Shown one piece after another: positions 11,734-23,108 of a DNA stretch of 64,000 nucleotides. The first letter of the stretch is position 1; each line of letters starts with the position of its first letter. Where the stretch lies: the NCBI GenBank assembly GCA_023101885.1, contig JALPQD010000926.1, forward strand, positions 228,501 to 292,500, written 5' to 3'. Source of the stretch: Typhlomys cinereus. Its lineage: Eukaryota > Chordata > Mammalia > Rodentia > Platacanthomyidae. A program made the translations under genes and the position numbers. The notes under the pieces are model-generated. The model saw nothing but the letters and a program-made list of their open reading frames with translations, ran no database searches and was not told the origin of the DNA.

Positions 11734-12923
11734 AAAGAACCGGCTTTTTGACTGGTTGATTTTCTCTATCGTTTTCCTAATCTCGATTTCAGATATTTCT
11801 CCCCTTATTTTGCTAATCTCCTCTCTTCTACTACTTTTGGGATCAGATTGCTCTAGTTTCTCTAAAGCTTTAAGCTGCATTGTTAAGTTGTTTATTTCTG
11901 ATGTTTCCATTTTTTTTTTTTGATGTAGGCATTAAGAGCTATGAACTTACCTCTCAGGACAGCTTTCATTGTGTCCCAGAGATTTTGGTAACTTGTATTT
12001 TCATTATCGTTCACTTTGGGAAATCTTGAATTTCCTTTGTAATTTTCCTGAATCCAGTTCTCCTTCAGCATCATAGTGTTAAGTTTCCAGGAGTTAGTGT
12101 ATTTTTTGTTGCTTGTTGTGTGGTGGATGTCCAGCTTTAGGCCGTGGTGGTCTGATAAAGTGCAGGCTAGAATTTCAACTTTCCTGTATATGTGGAGATT
12201 CATTTTGTGTTCTAATATGTGATCTATTTTGGAGGAAGTTCCGTGTGGTGCTGAGAAAAATATATATTCTTTGGTGTGTGGATGAAAAGTTCGATAGAGA
12301 TATGTAAGGTCCATTTCTTTAAGGATTTGATTAAATTCCAAAATGTCTCTGTTAAGCTTTTAACCTGTTGATCTATCCCATGTTGCGAGGGCGGTGTTGA
12401 AATCCCCAAGAATTATCGTTTGGGGGTTGATTTTTCGCTTTAGACACTATAGGATTTTCTTAATGAATGTGCAGGTGCCCATATTGGGTGCATATATGTT
12501 CAGTATTGTGAAGTCTTCCTGGCGAATTGTACCTGTGACTAAAATGTAGTATCCATCCGTGTCTCTTATGATTTTCTTTGGTTTGAAGTCCACTTTGTCC
12601 TGACAGCATAATGGCTATCCCTGCCTGTTTCCTGGTTCCATTAGCTTGCAGAATTTTGGACCAGCCTTTCATTTTTTTAGGATGTGCCTATCTTTTGTGG
12701 TGAGATGAGTTTCCTGAAGGCAGCAGATTGATTGTTGTGGTTTATTAATCAAAGTTTGAAATATGTGTCTCTTGATCGGTGAGTTAATACCATTGACATT
12801 TAATGTTATAAGGGAGAAATGATTTTTAATTCTGGACATTTTTCATGTTTAGTGAATTTTGTAAGCTTATTGTTTGACATTTATGTTTTGGTGGTATTAT
12901 ACTTCCCTTCTGTCCTCCTGGAT

Positions 12924-13539
12924 TCACTTGTTTTTTTCTTTAAGTTTGCGTATCATTTCTAGCATTTTCTGAAGGCCTGGTTTGGTAGACATGTATCGCT
13001 TCAAGTTGTCTTTGTGCTGGAAAATTTTCCTTTCTCCCTCGATCATGACAGATAGTTTTGCCGGGTATATCAGTCTGGGTTGGCATTTTTGCTCATTTAA
13101 TACTTGAAGTACATCTTTCCAAGCTCTTCTTGCTTTTACTGTTTCCATTGAGAAGTCATTTGTTATTTTAATCGGTTTGCCTTTAAAAGTGACTTGCTTT
13201 TTTTCTCTTGAAGCTCTCAGGACCTTTTCTTTGTCTTGAATGTGGAGTGTTTTGACTATTATTTGCTGTGGCGATTTTCTATTTTGGTCATATCTGTTTG
13301 GAGTGCGAAATGCCTTTTGTATTTTGATGGGCCTCTCATCCTTCAGTTGAGGGAAGTTTTCATTTATGATAATTTGAAAAATTTCCTTAGGTGTGGTATT
13401 TTGAGATTCTTGCTCTGGTATTCCATGAATGCACATGTTAGGCTTTTTCAGGGTGTCCCATAATTCTTATTTTAAAAATTTTTTTTCTTATTTATTCAAT
13501 TGTGCGTGCATGTGTGTGTGTGTGTGTGTGTGTGCGTGC

Positions 13540-13574
<35 letters not shown>

Positions 13575-14291
13575 GAACCACGGGCAAATTTGGGAACCAC
13601 TATGGACGCCTCCACCTCCTCCTTGTTTACTCTGCCCCGGGATTCACAGGCTCCGCCCTACCAGGACCATAAATGCAGGCTGCCCCTGCTTCCGCCCGGC
13701 ATCTATACATGGGGTCTACGATCTGAACTCAGGACCTTCCACCTGCAAGGCAGAGGTCTAACCCCTCAGCCCCCTTTCAGCCCCAAGTGTCCCATAATTC
13801 TTGAATGTTCCTCTCAAGTATCTTTTTGGCATTAACGATCTCTTCCATTGAGCTGGTTAATTCTCCCATTTTGTCTTCAAGATCTGAAATTCTATTTTCT
13901 GCTTCGTTAGTTCTGTTGATAAGACTCTCTATTGAGCTTTGGGTTGAAGATAACTTGTCTTTTAGTTCAATTTTAAACTCTGTCTGGGACTGTTTCAACT
14001 GCTCTATGCCTATTTTTGTTTCTTGAACTGCTTTTCTCAACTCCTCCAAGTGCCTGTTGTGTTCCTGTTTAAAGTGGTTGATGTGGTTGTTTAACTCCTC
14101 TTGGATTTCCTCTTTCATAGTATTAATCAAGGTAATGATCATACTTTGAAAGTGGTTGTCTTGGGTCTGGCTTTCTTGGCTGTTTTCTGTGAATTTGTTC
14201 TGGTTGGAATCCATCATTAAGGGGTTCATTCGGTGGGAGAGTGGTCTTCCTGGGTTTTGTTTCTCATGGATCTGCACTTTTACTTGGGCAT
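12924..14291 (-). pseudogene. L1 ORF1 pseudogene, split by a SINE
   Basis: ORF1p is the RNA-binding chaperone of L1, with a coiled coil, an RRM and a C-terminal domain. The ATG at 14,291-14,289 is followed by an in-frame stop at codon 4. The coiled-coil part reads through 14,277-13,803, including ISDLEDKM heptads. The frame is interrupted at the SINE (13,469-13,786), and the RRM/CTD part resumes at about 13,452-12,924 (GIPEQESQNTTP, then ASREKKQVTFKGKPIKI). The two halves join if the SINE and one TSD copy are ignored. The length without the SINE is close to the roughly 356 aa of the copy at 38.1-39.2 kb. Confidence 0.9.
13469..13786 (-). mobile_element. tRNA-derived SINE with GT/AC microsatellite tail
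   Basis: The 5' end is at 13,786 and the A-rich tail at about 13,469-13,510. It is flanked by a 16-bp TSD (GTGTCCCATAATTCTT) at 13,453-13,468 and 13,787-13,802. The minus strand starts GGGGCTGAAAGGGGGCTGAG and shows a tRNA-like head, a GC-rich body and a long alternating purine-pyrimidine run (13,513-13,571) before the tail. It is the same family as 37,200-37,500 and 59,958-60,246. By family likeness it is transcribed by RNA polymerase III and moved by L1 machinery. Confidence 0.9.
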
Positions 14292-15138
14292 TGTTGTTTT
14301 GTCTTCTATGGCTTTTCAGTTTCTGTGTGTTTTTGACTGAACTGATTTAGTTGGTATTCCTACACTTGGGCAGTTATTACTAATGCTTTCCTTGGAATTG
14401 GGTATGTTTTTCTTTTGTTATTGTTATTTCCTAGTTGAGCCTATAAGGCTGTTAGTACATCACTTAAGTCAGGTTAAGTAGACAGGGGGCGAATATTAGT
14501 ATGGTAGTGCACTTTTACGATTTAGTATGTTGGTGATATGTGAGAGTGAGTGGTGTACTCCCTGGAGTTGTATATGTTTTGGGGGTGGCTGTATGGAAAA
14601 GTTAATTTACAGTGATTAATATTAGAAAGGAACAGTAAGGTGAAAAAAAAGGAGGTTTACTTATCTTTGGGCTGGATGTGAAGAATCTCTCCGATGTGAT
14701 AGGATGATTGTAGAGGTTTTCAGATGTATGGCCTTTGACCCTTAGAACTTTGCTTGAGTTTTCTTTGGACTCTGTTGAATTCTGAGTAGCAGTGTGTCTT
14801 CTGTAGACCACGTGCGAGGGTCCCCGGTGGGCCAGAGAGGCAGAGGGGCTGATGCTGATGTCAGAATTCTTCACCTGGGTCCTGGGACTTGGCTTAGTGG
14901 TCCTCCCAAGCTCCAGGGATGGAGGAATGTGAGCAAGTCCTGTCCAGTTGGGCAGACAGGCTGGCGGGAGGAAGAAAGGGGCTGGGGCCCAGGGTGCGGC
15001 CCAGGCTAAAGTCGGAGGCAGCCTGGGTGCCGCTGGGATGGGAAGACCTGGGGGGCTGGGGAGACTCACCTGGGGACCGTGGACTGGGAAGCTCAGTCCG
15101 GCCGGGCGGCCAAGGTGGGCTGGGAAGGAGAAAAGGGA
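14292..15138 (-). promoter_or_regulatory. L1 5'UTR (promoter region) of the minus-strand element
   Basis: This is GC-rich sequence at the 5' end (about 14,800-15,138), grading into AT-rich leader before ORF1. By position it should hold the internal RNA polymerase II promoter. It does not resemble the 252-bp monomers of the plus-strand L1 at 37.69 kb, although the coding regions are closely related. Proline/glycine-rich open frames on both strands here are composition artefacts. Confidence 0.7.
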
Positions 15139-15154
15139 GAAACATAGGATTCTT

Positions 15155-15416
15155 ATAACTACTTTTTCCATAGATAATCCTGTGAATTCTTAGTATCAAA
15201 ACTTAGTATAAAACCTAGTATGAGATATTACAAACGTGGGTATTGTATTTATCTTCAACATTAGGAGTCGAGGGCGATTTTCTTCCCACAGCAATGCTGA
15301 GAATAGGTTCTTTCTGTCAGTACTTTCCATCGGTACTGTGAGGTTATTTTAAGTCTTCCATCCACCTCAAAGACAGCCAGGATGTATAAATGTATATGAC
15401 GTGCTTTTCACAGGCT
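15155..15416. other. Short unique flank, nothing identified
   Basis: AT-rich sequence between the L1 TSD and the minisatellite. I see no gene or repeat in it. Confidence 0.6.
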
Positions 15417-16855
15417 TTTCACTCATGAGCTCGTCTGGGTCTGAGGGTTGCTCATCCTCATCCTTCACTCACGATCTCGTCCGCGTCTGAGGGTTGCTCA
15501 TCCTCATCCTTCACTCGTCATCCTTCACTCACGATCTCATCCGCTCTGAGGGTTGCTCATCCTCATCCTTCACTCATGAGCTCATCCGCGTCTGAGGGTT
15601 GCTCATCCTCATCCTTCACTCACGAGCTCATCCGCGTCTGAGGGTTGCTCATCCTCATCCTTCACTCATGAGCTCATCCGCATCTGAGGGTTGCTCATCT
15701 TCATCCTTCACTCATGAGCTCATCCGCGTCTGAGGGTTGCTCATCCTCATCCTTCACTCACAATCTTGTCCGCGTCTGAGGGTTGCTCATCCTCATCCTT
15801 CACTCACGATCTCATCCACGTCTGAGGGTTGCTCATCCTCATCCTTCACTCACAATCTTGTCCGCGTCTGAGGGTTGCTCATCCTCATCCTTCACTCACG
15901 AGCTCGTCCGCGTCTGAGGGTTGCTCATCCTCATCCTTCACTCACAATCTTGTCTGCGTCTGAGGGTTGCTCATCCTCATCCTTCACTCACGAGCTCGTC
16001 CGCGTCTGAGGGTTGCTCATCCTCATCCTTCACTCACAATCTTGTCCGCATCTGAGGGTTGCTCATCCTCATCCTTCACTCACGAGCTCATCCGCGTCTG
16101 AGGGTTGCTCATCCTCATCCTTCACTCATGAGCTCATCCGTGTCTGAGGGTTGCTCATCCTCATCCTTCACTCACAATCTCGTCCGTGTCTGAGGGTTGC
16201 TCATCCTCATCCTTCACTCATGAGCTCATCCGCGTCTGAGGGTTGCTCATCCTCATCCTTCACTCGTCATCCTTGACTAGTCATCCTTCACTCATGAGCT
16301 CATCCGTGTCTGAGTGTTGCTCATCCTCATCCTTCACTCACGATCTCATCCGTGTCTGAGGGTTGCTCATCCTCATCCTTCACTCATCATCCTTGACTAG
16401 TCATCCTTCACTCATGAGCTCATCCGCGTCTGAGGGTTGCTCATCCTCATCTTTCACTCATGAGCTCATCCGTGTCTGAGGGTTGCTCATCCTCATCCTT
16501 CACTCGTCATCCTTGACTAGTCATCCTTCACTCATGAGCTCATCCGCGTCTGAGGGTTGCTCATCCTCATCCTTCACTCATGAGCTCATCCGCGTCTGAG
16601 GGTTGCTCATCCTTATCCTTCACTCACAATCTCGTCCACGTCTGAGGGTTGCTCATCCTCATCCTTCACTCACGATCTCATCCACGTCTGAGGGTTGCTC
16701 ATCCTCATCCTTCACTCGTCATCCTTGACTAGTCATCCTTCACTCACGAGCTCGTCCGCGTCTGAGGGTTGCTCATCCTCATCCTTCACTTGTCGTCCTT
16801 GACTTGTCATCCTTCACTCACGAGCTTGTCCGCATCTGAGGGTTGCTCATCGTCA
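15417..16855. repeat. Minisatellite, 46-bp unit, about 28 copies
   Basis: The basic unit contains TCTGAGGGTTGCTCATCCTC, then ATCCTTCACTCA and a variable (C/T)GAGCTC(A/G)TCCGCG part. Counting the TCTGAGGGTTGCT core gives 28 copies, mostly 46 bp apart. In the distal half several units are 72-74 bp because they carry an extra sub-unit containing CATCCTTGACTAG. Variants fall into types such as CACGATCTC, ATGAGCTC and CACAATCTT. Because 46 is not a multiple of three, the array cannot encode a periodic protein in one frame. Confidence 0.97.
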
Positions 16856-19450
16856 TGGTGACCAGCCAATCATTTTCATAATAAGGCTTGTTGGCAAGCC
16901 CTGGGTTTTCTGCAAGGGCCTCACTGACCTCAGTGACCTCTCCTGACAGAGGAGAACGGAGCTCACAGACACCTTTGTCGTACTAGCCCCTCAAAGCCAC
17001 AGCTCTAACGTTCACAGGTACAACAAATGTTCACGCTCTTCATCCCTCAATGACATAGTACTTACTTGTGAGGCTCTAAGTTGTATGTTTTATGTTGTGT
17101 ATATTTTAACTTCACATAGTTTTTAAAAACTAAAGACATGCTCTATGTTCAAAATAGAACTGAAAGAAGATTGACAATAACTCAAGAGGCCAGATGTTGA
17201 GAGAGGAATAGAATTTTAACATACAGAAAATTAATGATCTTACTGAACCCACAAGTCAACTTGTTGATTTGGGTTCCTATTGTCCTCATATTAAGAAAAA
17301 AATCACACAATCATTTTGAACTTCTTTTCATTTCATAATTATTTATGTATTAGAAAATAATTACTTCCTTCAAGCTAATAAGAAGTGGAGAGTCCAGACA
17401 TATTTAAGTGGTAAAATCTATAAATTTAATGTGTGATTTATAGGACATGAAAAAAACCCCAGTCTATCCAAAGGTGGGATAGTATGTTCAGCATGCACAG
17501 TTGGTCAAATGGTCATGCTCTTTGCTTTTTGTCTTGTTTTTCTTTGATACAGAGCCTTCCTGTGCAGCATGGACTAGCCCTTAACCTGTGACAATCCTCT
17601 TGACTTGGCCTCTCCGGGGTTTGGACTGTATGTCTGTGCTTCCATTCCCAACTTGTTATTGTAGGAAGCATGATCATCAGAACAGGAGATTATAATTGAG
17701 AAGAGGATGAGTTTCACTGGTACTGGGTGAAAACATTCAAAAATTGGATTCAGTAAGATGATGTTTCTAGAGTCAGTAAACCTAGACACTTCTTTAGGTA
17801 ATTAAAGTATCAAGTTTCATTGTCTTGAGAGAAAGGTGCTCCTACAGCTTTTGCTACACAGTGAAGTAATCTAAAGCATAGGTGATAGAATGAATTTGAA
17901 GTACATGAGGGACCTTGTCTGTCTTAATTAGAGTACAGAAGGAAGAATTTAGAAGGGGGTGCTTCATTTGGTAGAAAAGTGTTATGGTTTCTATCTTCTT
18001 TATGATATAAGATATCTCAGAATGGTATTGAATGAAGAAAAGAAAATGCATGATTCGTTCTTCCTGGATGCTTCCCACATAAAAGACACTGCCTCTGCTA
18101 ATTGCCTTGGGACATGAGTTTTTTTCCAGCAACTTAAATAATCATAAGCCAACAATAACATGTCTATAACCTTGCCAATCCACCTTTTCTTTTGACGTTA
18201 TCAACACTAGCATAGTTTGTCAGGACAGGAAGGTGAGCTTATGTAAGAGACACAACTGTTGAGTAGCCTTAGTTATCCTGAGGTTCAGAAGCTTGTCACA
18301 TACAAGCTAACAAAACTAATTATGCAGTTCACTTTCTGAAGATTTGAAAAACTGAGTGTATGCAGCTTTAATGGATATTTTATTCTGGCTGAGATTCAGC
18401 CGAATTCATATTACCTCCTGAGGCATTATAAAGTTAATGAAATACCAACCTATTAGCCTTCATCACTATTGGGTTTATTCTTCCATTAACACAGGTAAAC
18501 TTTCTGGATTTTGTCTTTGCTTATCAAATATAGGAATGGAGCAATTTTCTTATATTCTTCATAAATGTAAGTCAGTATATGTCATTAACATAAACTAACA
18601 TATTTGAGTCAAATTTTTGTTTATAGCAATAACACATGATAAAATTTACAAACAGGTAAATGATGATAGATGGTAAGAGATGACACAGAGACAGAGAGAG
18701 ACAGAGAGGAAAGAGAAAGAAAAAGAGAGAGACTCAATTCCACAATAACATGACACCATATCTCAAATGGAACAATCAACTTGGGTTTATTTCATTTTTC
18801 AGGTAAATATTATCAATTAGAATTTTCATAAGTAAAAAGAACATTTGTAAGGATGTCATTAACAAGCCAAACATATTGCACAGGAAAAATGGAAAGGTGC
18901 ATTTTATACATGTCAGGAGTCAACAAGGCCACAGTAGAAATGCAAACTTGTTTTAGAGATCTACCTTTTAAAAAAAGAACCTCACAGAACCCTGCATACT
19001 TAAAGAAGTACCTGGAGCTTTATTTTCCCATATTTAGTCAACAAGGCACTTAAGTTACTGCAGCCCTGATTCAAAAAGTTACCAAAACTATGCACAGGTT
19101 GAAATCTTTCTTTGGCTTTGTGCACATGCCAGTATACAGATATGCAGGATGCAAGAGTTTTGGGGCCATGCATATTTCCATCAAGATTTCAAAGGAAAGC
19201 CTTGGAGGATAGATAGTGGATGTAGGACTGGGATCCATGCCACCATCTGTTGATTAGATAATGAATGAGTCTGTGAGAATGAAACCAAGGCATCAGTGGA
19301 AATCTCAGTCAGGGAGAGAGGCCAGGAATGCAGGACACTCTTTACTTTGATTTTTTCCAAATATTGTTCTTTTATTGATATTGAACGATATAGAATCATA
19401 AATTTCATTGATTAGAGAAAATTAGGAAGGTATAATCATAAAATACTATT
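16856..19450. other. Intergenic, no gene seen
   Basis: Mostly AT-rich sequence. A purine-rich GAGA/GACA stretch lies at about 18,680-18,735. Open frames at 17,574-17,789, 17,854-18,132 and 18,853-19,053 are short and match nothing I recognise. Confidence 0.6.
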
Positions 19451-19454
19451 GCTT

Positions 19455-19910
19455 CATTTTATTCTATTCTCCCACATTTAAATTTTTCCTAATCATACAA
19501 CCTCTCCCTCCCTTCTCCCCTCCTCAATCATAACCCCTTGCACTCTCCTTCCTTCTCTCCTTCCTTTCACCTCCTCCCTCCCTCCACCTCTCCCAGTGCC
19601 TCCCCCTTCCTCCCTCCAATCCCTTGGAGCATCCTTTTGTGTGAATGTTAAACTTCCCTCTGAGTCTTCCACCCTAGTGAGGGTTCAGGACTCAGTGGCA
19701 TAGCTCAGAGGCCCTTCTTGGAGTCTCCATTAGTATGTGAACTTTATTGTGATTATTTAATCCCTTGAATCTAAGGATCTTACTCCCCTGTGATCCGTGC
19801 TAGACTTTGGGGGGGTTGTTGACATGTCAGCCATTGTGCAGGTCAGGCAAATTCCAATTCTGGCTGCTACAGCCTTAATGAGTGTGGAGTATCTTGCATA
19901 TCAATTGGAA
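19455..19910 (-). mobile_element. L1 3' end, older subfamily, 5'-truncated
   Basis: This is the antisense of the L1 3'UTR. It has a T-rich end (TTTAAATTTTTCCTAATCAT) and the C-rich complement of the polypurine tract at 19,500-19,610, and runs to CTTGCATATCA at about 19,903. It is the same old subfamily as 4,986-6,559. Confidence 0.85.
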
Positions 19911-21099
19911 AAATGACAGTATTTATTACTTTTTATAGAAAGGATGATGTTCAAAACAAAGGTTTACATAAGCGGTGGTGCAATTGAGGTTTTCAGCAAA
20001 TGGAGATGACTGACTTAAAGTAGATACATAGAACCCACTAGAGGATTCTGCTGCCATGATGATTGGACAAGTTTAGCTGGGGAGAGATTAAACATGATGG
20101 GAAACTGGACATAGGATGGAAATTTGATGAATCTAAAACCTAAAGATTTAAAAGAAAAAGGTGAGATTGCAGGAGACAATAAATCTAGGTTTTTTTCCTG
20201 GTAGTTTTATTGCAAGGCTATTGTGTACTAATGGAGAAAGATACTTAGGTGGCTTTGGTGCAGGGAATGTAAATATAGAAAGGAAGGAATAACTTCAAAG
20301 TGGGTGAAAAAGATCCTTATTTCGGTAAAGGGTAGTGGGGAAAATTGAACAGATGCATTCTGGTTTTGATTTTCTGTGTGCTTCATGATGGGTAAATCTT
20401 ATGACTTCTGTTTCCTTGATGAAACAGAAGGTCCCAATACAATACTCAAAAAAGGAATATTTACACAAGGGATATGCATGCTTCTAATTCTCCCTGGATG
20501 GTCCCAAGAAGTTATTCAGCTCTTCAACTAATTGCTTGCTAGGGACTCAGGTTTTCTCCCAAAGAGGTAATAACCTCAAACCAAGCATGGCCTCTCTATG
20601 AGGTTGTCATTTTGTATTCCAGAGTCCCTTTCTCTCACACTGTGATGGTTTTTTCAGTCTTGAATCATGTTAGAAATATGAGTCTTTAACGTATGTCATT
20701 TCTAAGACAATTATGTTTTGGCTTGAGAATTATTTAGATGTAGAAACAGAAAATGGTATATCCTGAAGATATGAAAAATACAAACATACTTAATTATCTC
20801 TGAAAGTAAGTAACACTTTATTCCACAAAGTTCTGCAAATGTGCTCATATCTGGATGGAGCTTATAATTGTCAATAATGTGTAAATATCATGCTCTATTG
20901 CAATCGAGTTTTCTCTGTCAGTAAATAATCCGGCTATTTTATGAGACAAGAAAAGTATGTGGCACTCGGATTATTCCAATAACATGTCATCAGGAGCTAT
21001 TTTTTATTTCTTAAAGTGCAAGCTAGTGTCATGAAATTGGTTAATATAATATTGACATTTTTGAATTGGATATTCTTTTAAAGTAACCACATAGGTAAC
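19911..21099. other. Intergenic, nothing identified
   Basis: No open frame of note and no repeat I can name. Confidence 0.55.
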
Positions 21100-21320
21100 A
21101 CACTGATGATGATGATATAGAAATAGATATATAGATATAATAACAGATGGGAGATGTGTGACACATGATAGACAGGTAGATGATAGAAGTAAATCGGTGA
21201 TAGATAGATGATGGTAGAAGATGGAAAATAACTAGATGAATGATAGATGATAGACAGGTGATAGAAAATAGCTAGATGGTAGTTGAGGGATAATGTACAA
21301 ATGACAGATGATGGCAGCAG
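21100..21320. repeat. Degenerate GATA/TAGA-type microsatellite
   Basis: Irregular tandem of ATGATAGA and GATAGATG words with substitutions. The open frame on the opposite strand (serine/tyrosine-rich) is a product of the repeat. Confidence 0.8.
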
Positions 21321-22149
21321 CCCCACCCTAACTTCCCAACCTAATGTCACTGCTTGTCCTCATCCAGACTGAAGTCCACATCAGGGCAATATTTTCAAAA
21401 TGGTAAAAATAGTACTGCCATTCTGAGTTTTCAGTGAGGTCTCTACACTTGTGCATGATCAATGAGAAGTCTATTAATTCAGTAGTTTTAATAGTGAGAT
21501 TCTAGATACCTTTTGCTAGGTATGTCCTAACTCCCATTTCCCAAAGTCAGTTAACCCTTACCACTTGGCCTGCACTCACCTTCTCTCTTCCGATTTCCTC
21601 ACCCTTCCCGATAAGATTTCTGGATTTCTGTTTAGTGTTCAAATCATATATTTCTTGTTTTTAAAGTTAGGAAGTTTTTATAGATGTTTTTAAGTTCTAA
21701 ACAAGTTTTTTTATTTTTAAGAATAAGACCTGCTACTTCTTTATTAATGATGTGTATTATTTCTGATATTTATTTTCCACTATTTAAGACTTTTATCCAG
21801 TTTTCTAAGTAATAATGCAGATAAAATGTTTTTAAAATTAAAAAAAATTTTGGCAATTCAATCATTGAGTAAAGTTGAATGAGAAAATTTGACTTCATTA
21901 AGATATGTATTTATTTCCAGAAGCATATTTTTCCATTTTGTGCTAGTTATCACATGTCTTTCCATGACTGCACATCCCATCATAAGCGTATAAGAAAGCT
22001 AAAGACTGTGCTTGATTGAGTTTCCTCAAATCCTTCCTTATTTTTGGAAATCATCTTTTTCTTCCATATATTAATTTGCAAAATTTTTTGCAAAAAATAT
22101 TTACACTGTTGTCTCCAAATTCCCTTTTTAGATTTAAAATGTGTATCAT

Positions 22150-22335
22150 TTTTAATATACTTTTTATTTATTTTGAGGGGCAGAGACAATAGGTGTGCCT
22201 ACCATGGTCTGCATGTGAAGGTCAGAGCACAACCTTCAGGAATCAATTCTCTCTCTCCACCATGTGGGTTCTGGGGAGAGAACTCAGGTCATCAGGATTC
22301 CATGCAGAAACCCTTCCCCACTGAGCCTGGACCTG
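22150..22335 (-). repeat. B3/B2-like tRNA-derived SINE, antisense
   Basis: The plus strand starts with an A/T-rich tail complement (TACTTTTTATTTATTTTGAG) and ends in CCCACTGAGCC, the complement of a tRNA-derived SINE head. The middle contains GAACTCAGGTCATCAGG, the antisense B-box neighbourhood typical of B2/B3-type elements. It is diverged. Confidence 0.55.
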
Positions 22336-22689
22336 TACTAATATCTTATTTCTAGTTGACTAGTAAGTCTATGAACTGTTTTTACCCATTTTTCTTGAGG
22401 TAGTGCACATAACTGGGAGTATAAGCATATGTGTAAGGACAGTGAGATGAGAACGTTCTGTCTTGTGCATGCCAGATTCTGATGCAGATTTTGTTGTTTA
22501 AAATAATGGACATATTGCTCATGTCTTTGAACATCTCTAATCTTCACTCTAAGTCATCACATATCTTTTGATATGAATGGAAACATATTCTATATTTTTT
22601 GTGTACACATGCATGTTTATGTGTGCTTAGGTGCATGTGTACACTGATGCATGCATAGATATGTACTTGTGGATTCCTCAGATCTGATT

Positions 22690-22895
22690 AGTTTTTTTTG
22701 AAGCAGGGTCTTCATTGGCTTGGAGATAGCTGGGTAGCAAGCTCTAGAGATACTCATGTTGACACCTCTTCAGCACTGGAATTACGAGTATGCACTACCA
22801 TGCTTTTTTTTTTTTTTTTAAATCGTGGGTTCTAAGGACTGAATTCAGGTCCTCATGATTTCGAGTAAGCACTTTACTGGCTTACGTAACCTAAC
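22690..22895 (-). repeat. B4/B1-like SINE, antisense
   Basis: The plus strand carries GAAGCAGGGTCTTCATTGGC and GGAATTACGAGTATGCACTA, antisense landmarks of a 7SL-derived B1 part. After a T run at about 22,805-22,820 there is a tRNA-like part (GAATTCAGGTCCTCATG). The composite structure suggests B4 or a SINE inserted beside another. Confidence 0.55.
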
Positions 22896-23069
22896 CCCAA
22901 CTCATGTTTTCAATGGTGACTCCTCAGCACCCACATGATTCACAAATTGAAGTCACTGGACTAAATAAAGAGACATGAGTTAATGTTCCGACTCAGCAAC
23001 ACATAAAGTCTGCTTCCCTGATCCTCTTGGCTAACTCACTGTTCCAGAACAAGCTGTCCAATATGTAGC

Positions 23070-23091
23070 TACTTCTTTTCTCTGTTTGCAG
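23070..23091 (+). other. Putative splice acceptor upstream of the OR2G3-like CDS
   Basis: A strong polypyrimidine tract (CTTCTTTTCTCTGTTTGCAG) ends at 23,091, 17 bases before the ATG at 23,109. This fits the usual OR gene structure with a 5' non-coding exon. Confidence 0.6.
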
Positions 23092-23108
23092 TGCAGCCAT
23101 ACGAGAGG

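Larger units (their letters stand above)
7605..12839 (-). pseudogene. L1 ORF2 pseudogene with endonuclease and reverse transcriptase remnants
   Basis: ORF2p supplies the endonuclease and reverse transcriptase of L1. The start ATG is at 12,839-12,837 and the C-terminus ends at 7,605 in YSLIGGS, as in the related copy at 43 kb. Endonuclease sequence lies at 12.8-11.9 kb, including SDHHGLKLD near 12,150. RT sequence lies at 10.8-9.5 kb and the C-terminal domain at 9.0-7.6 kb. The frame is broken by several indels and by insertions at 10,972-11,733 and about 8,986-9,490. Confidence 0.9.
6576..15138 (-). mobile_element. Full-length L1, decayed, with nested insertions
   Basis: This L1 is flanked by a perfect 16-bp TSD (GAAACATAGGATTCTT) at 6,560-6,575 and 15,139-15,154. 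The 5' end is at 15,138 and the A-tail at about 6,576-6,590, seen as T on the plus strand. On the minus strand the order is 5'UTR (15,138-14,292), ORF1, ORF2 and 3'UTR (7,604-6,576). Three later events lie inside: a SINE in ORF1 (13,469-13,786), a twin-primed L1 3' end in ORF2 (10,972-11,733) and a partial L1 duplication (about 8,986-9,640). Removing these leaves about 6.8 kb, a normal full-length L1. Both ORFs contain frameshifts and stops, so the element is dead. Confidence 0.92.

Noticed and set aside
13500..13835. Open frame with CVCVCV repeats, and similar ones at 37.1-37.6 kb and 59.8-60.3 kb
   Set aside because: They are translations of GT/AC microsatellites in SINE copies and, at 59.9 kb, also in the LTR hosting the SINE.
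14602..15199. Several overlapping proline/glycine-rich frames on both strands
   Set aside because: They lie in the 5'UTR of the minus-strand L1 and match no protein family.
15417..16855. Regular repeats that look like a CRISPR array
   Set aside because: Units are contiguous, with no unique spacers and no cas genes, in a mammalian sequence. It is a minisatellite.
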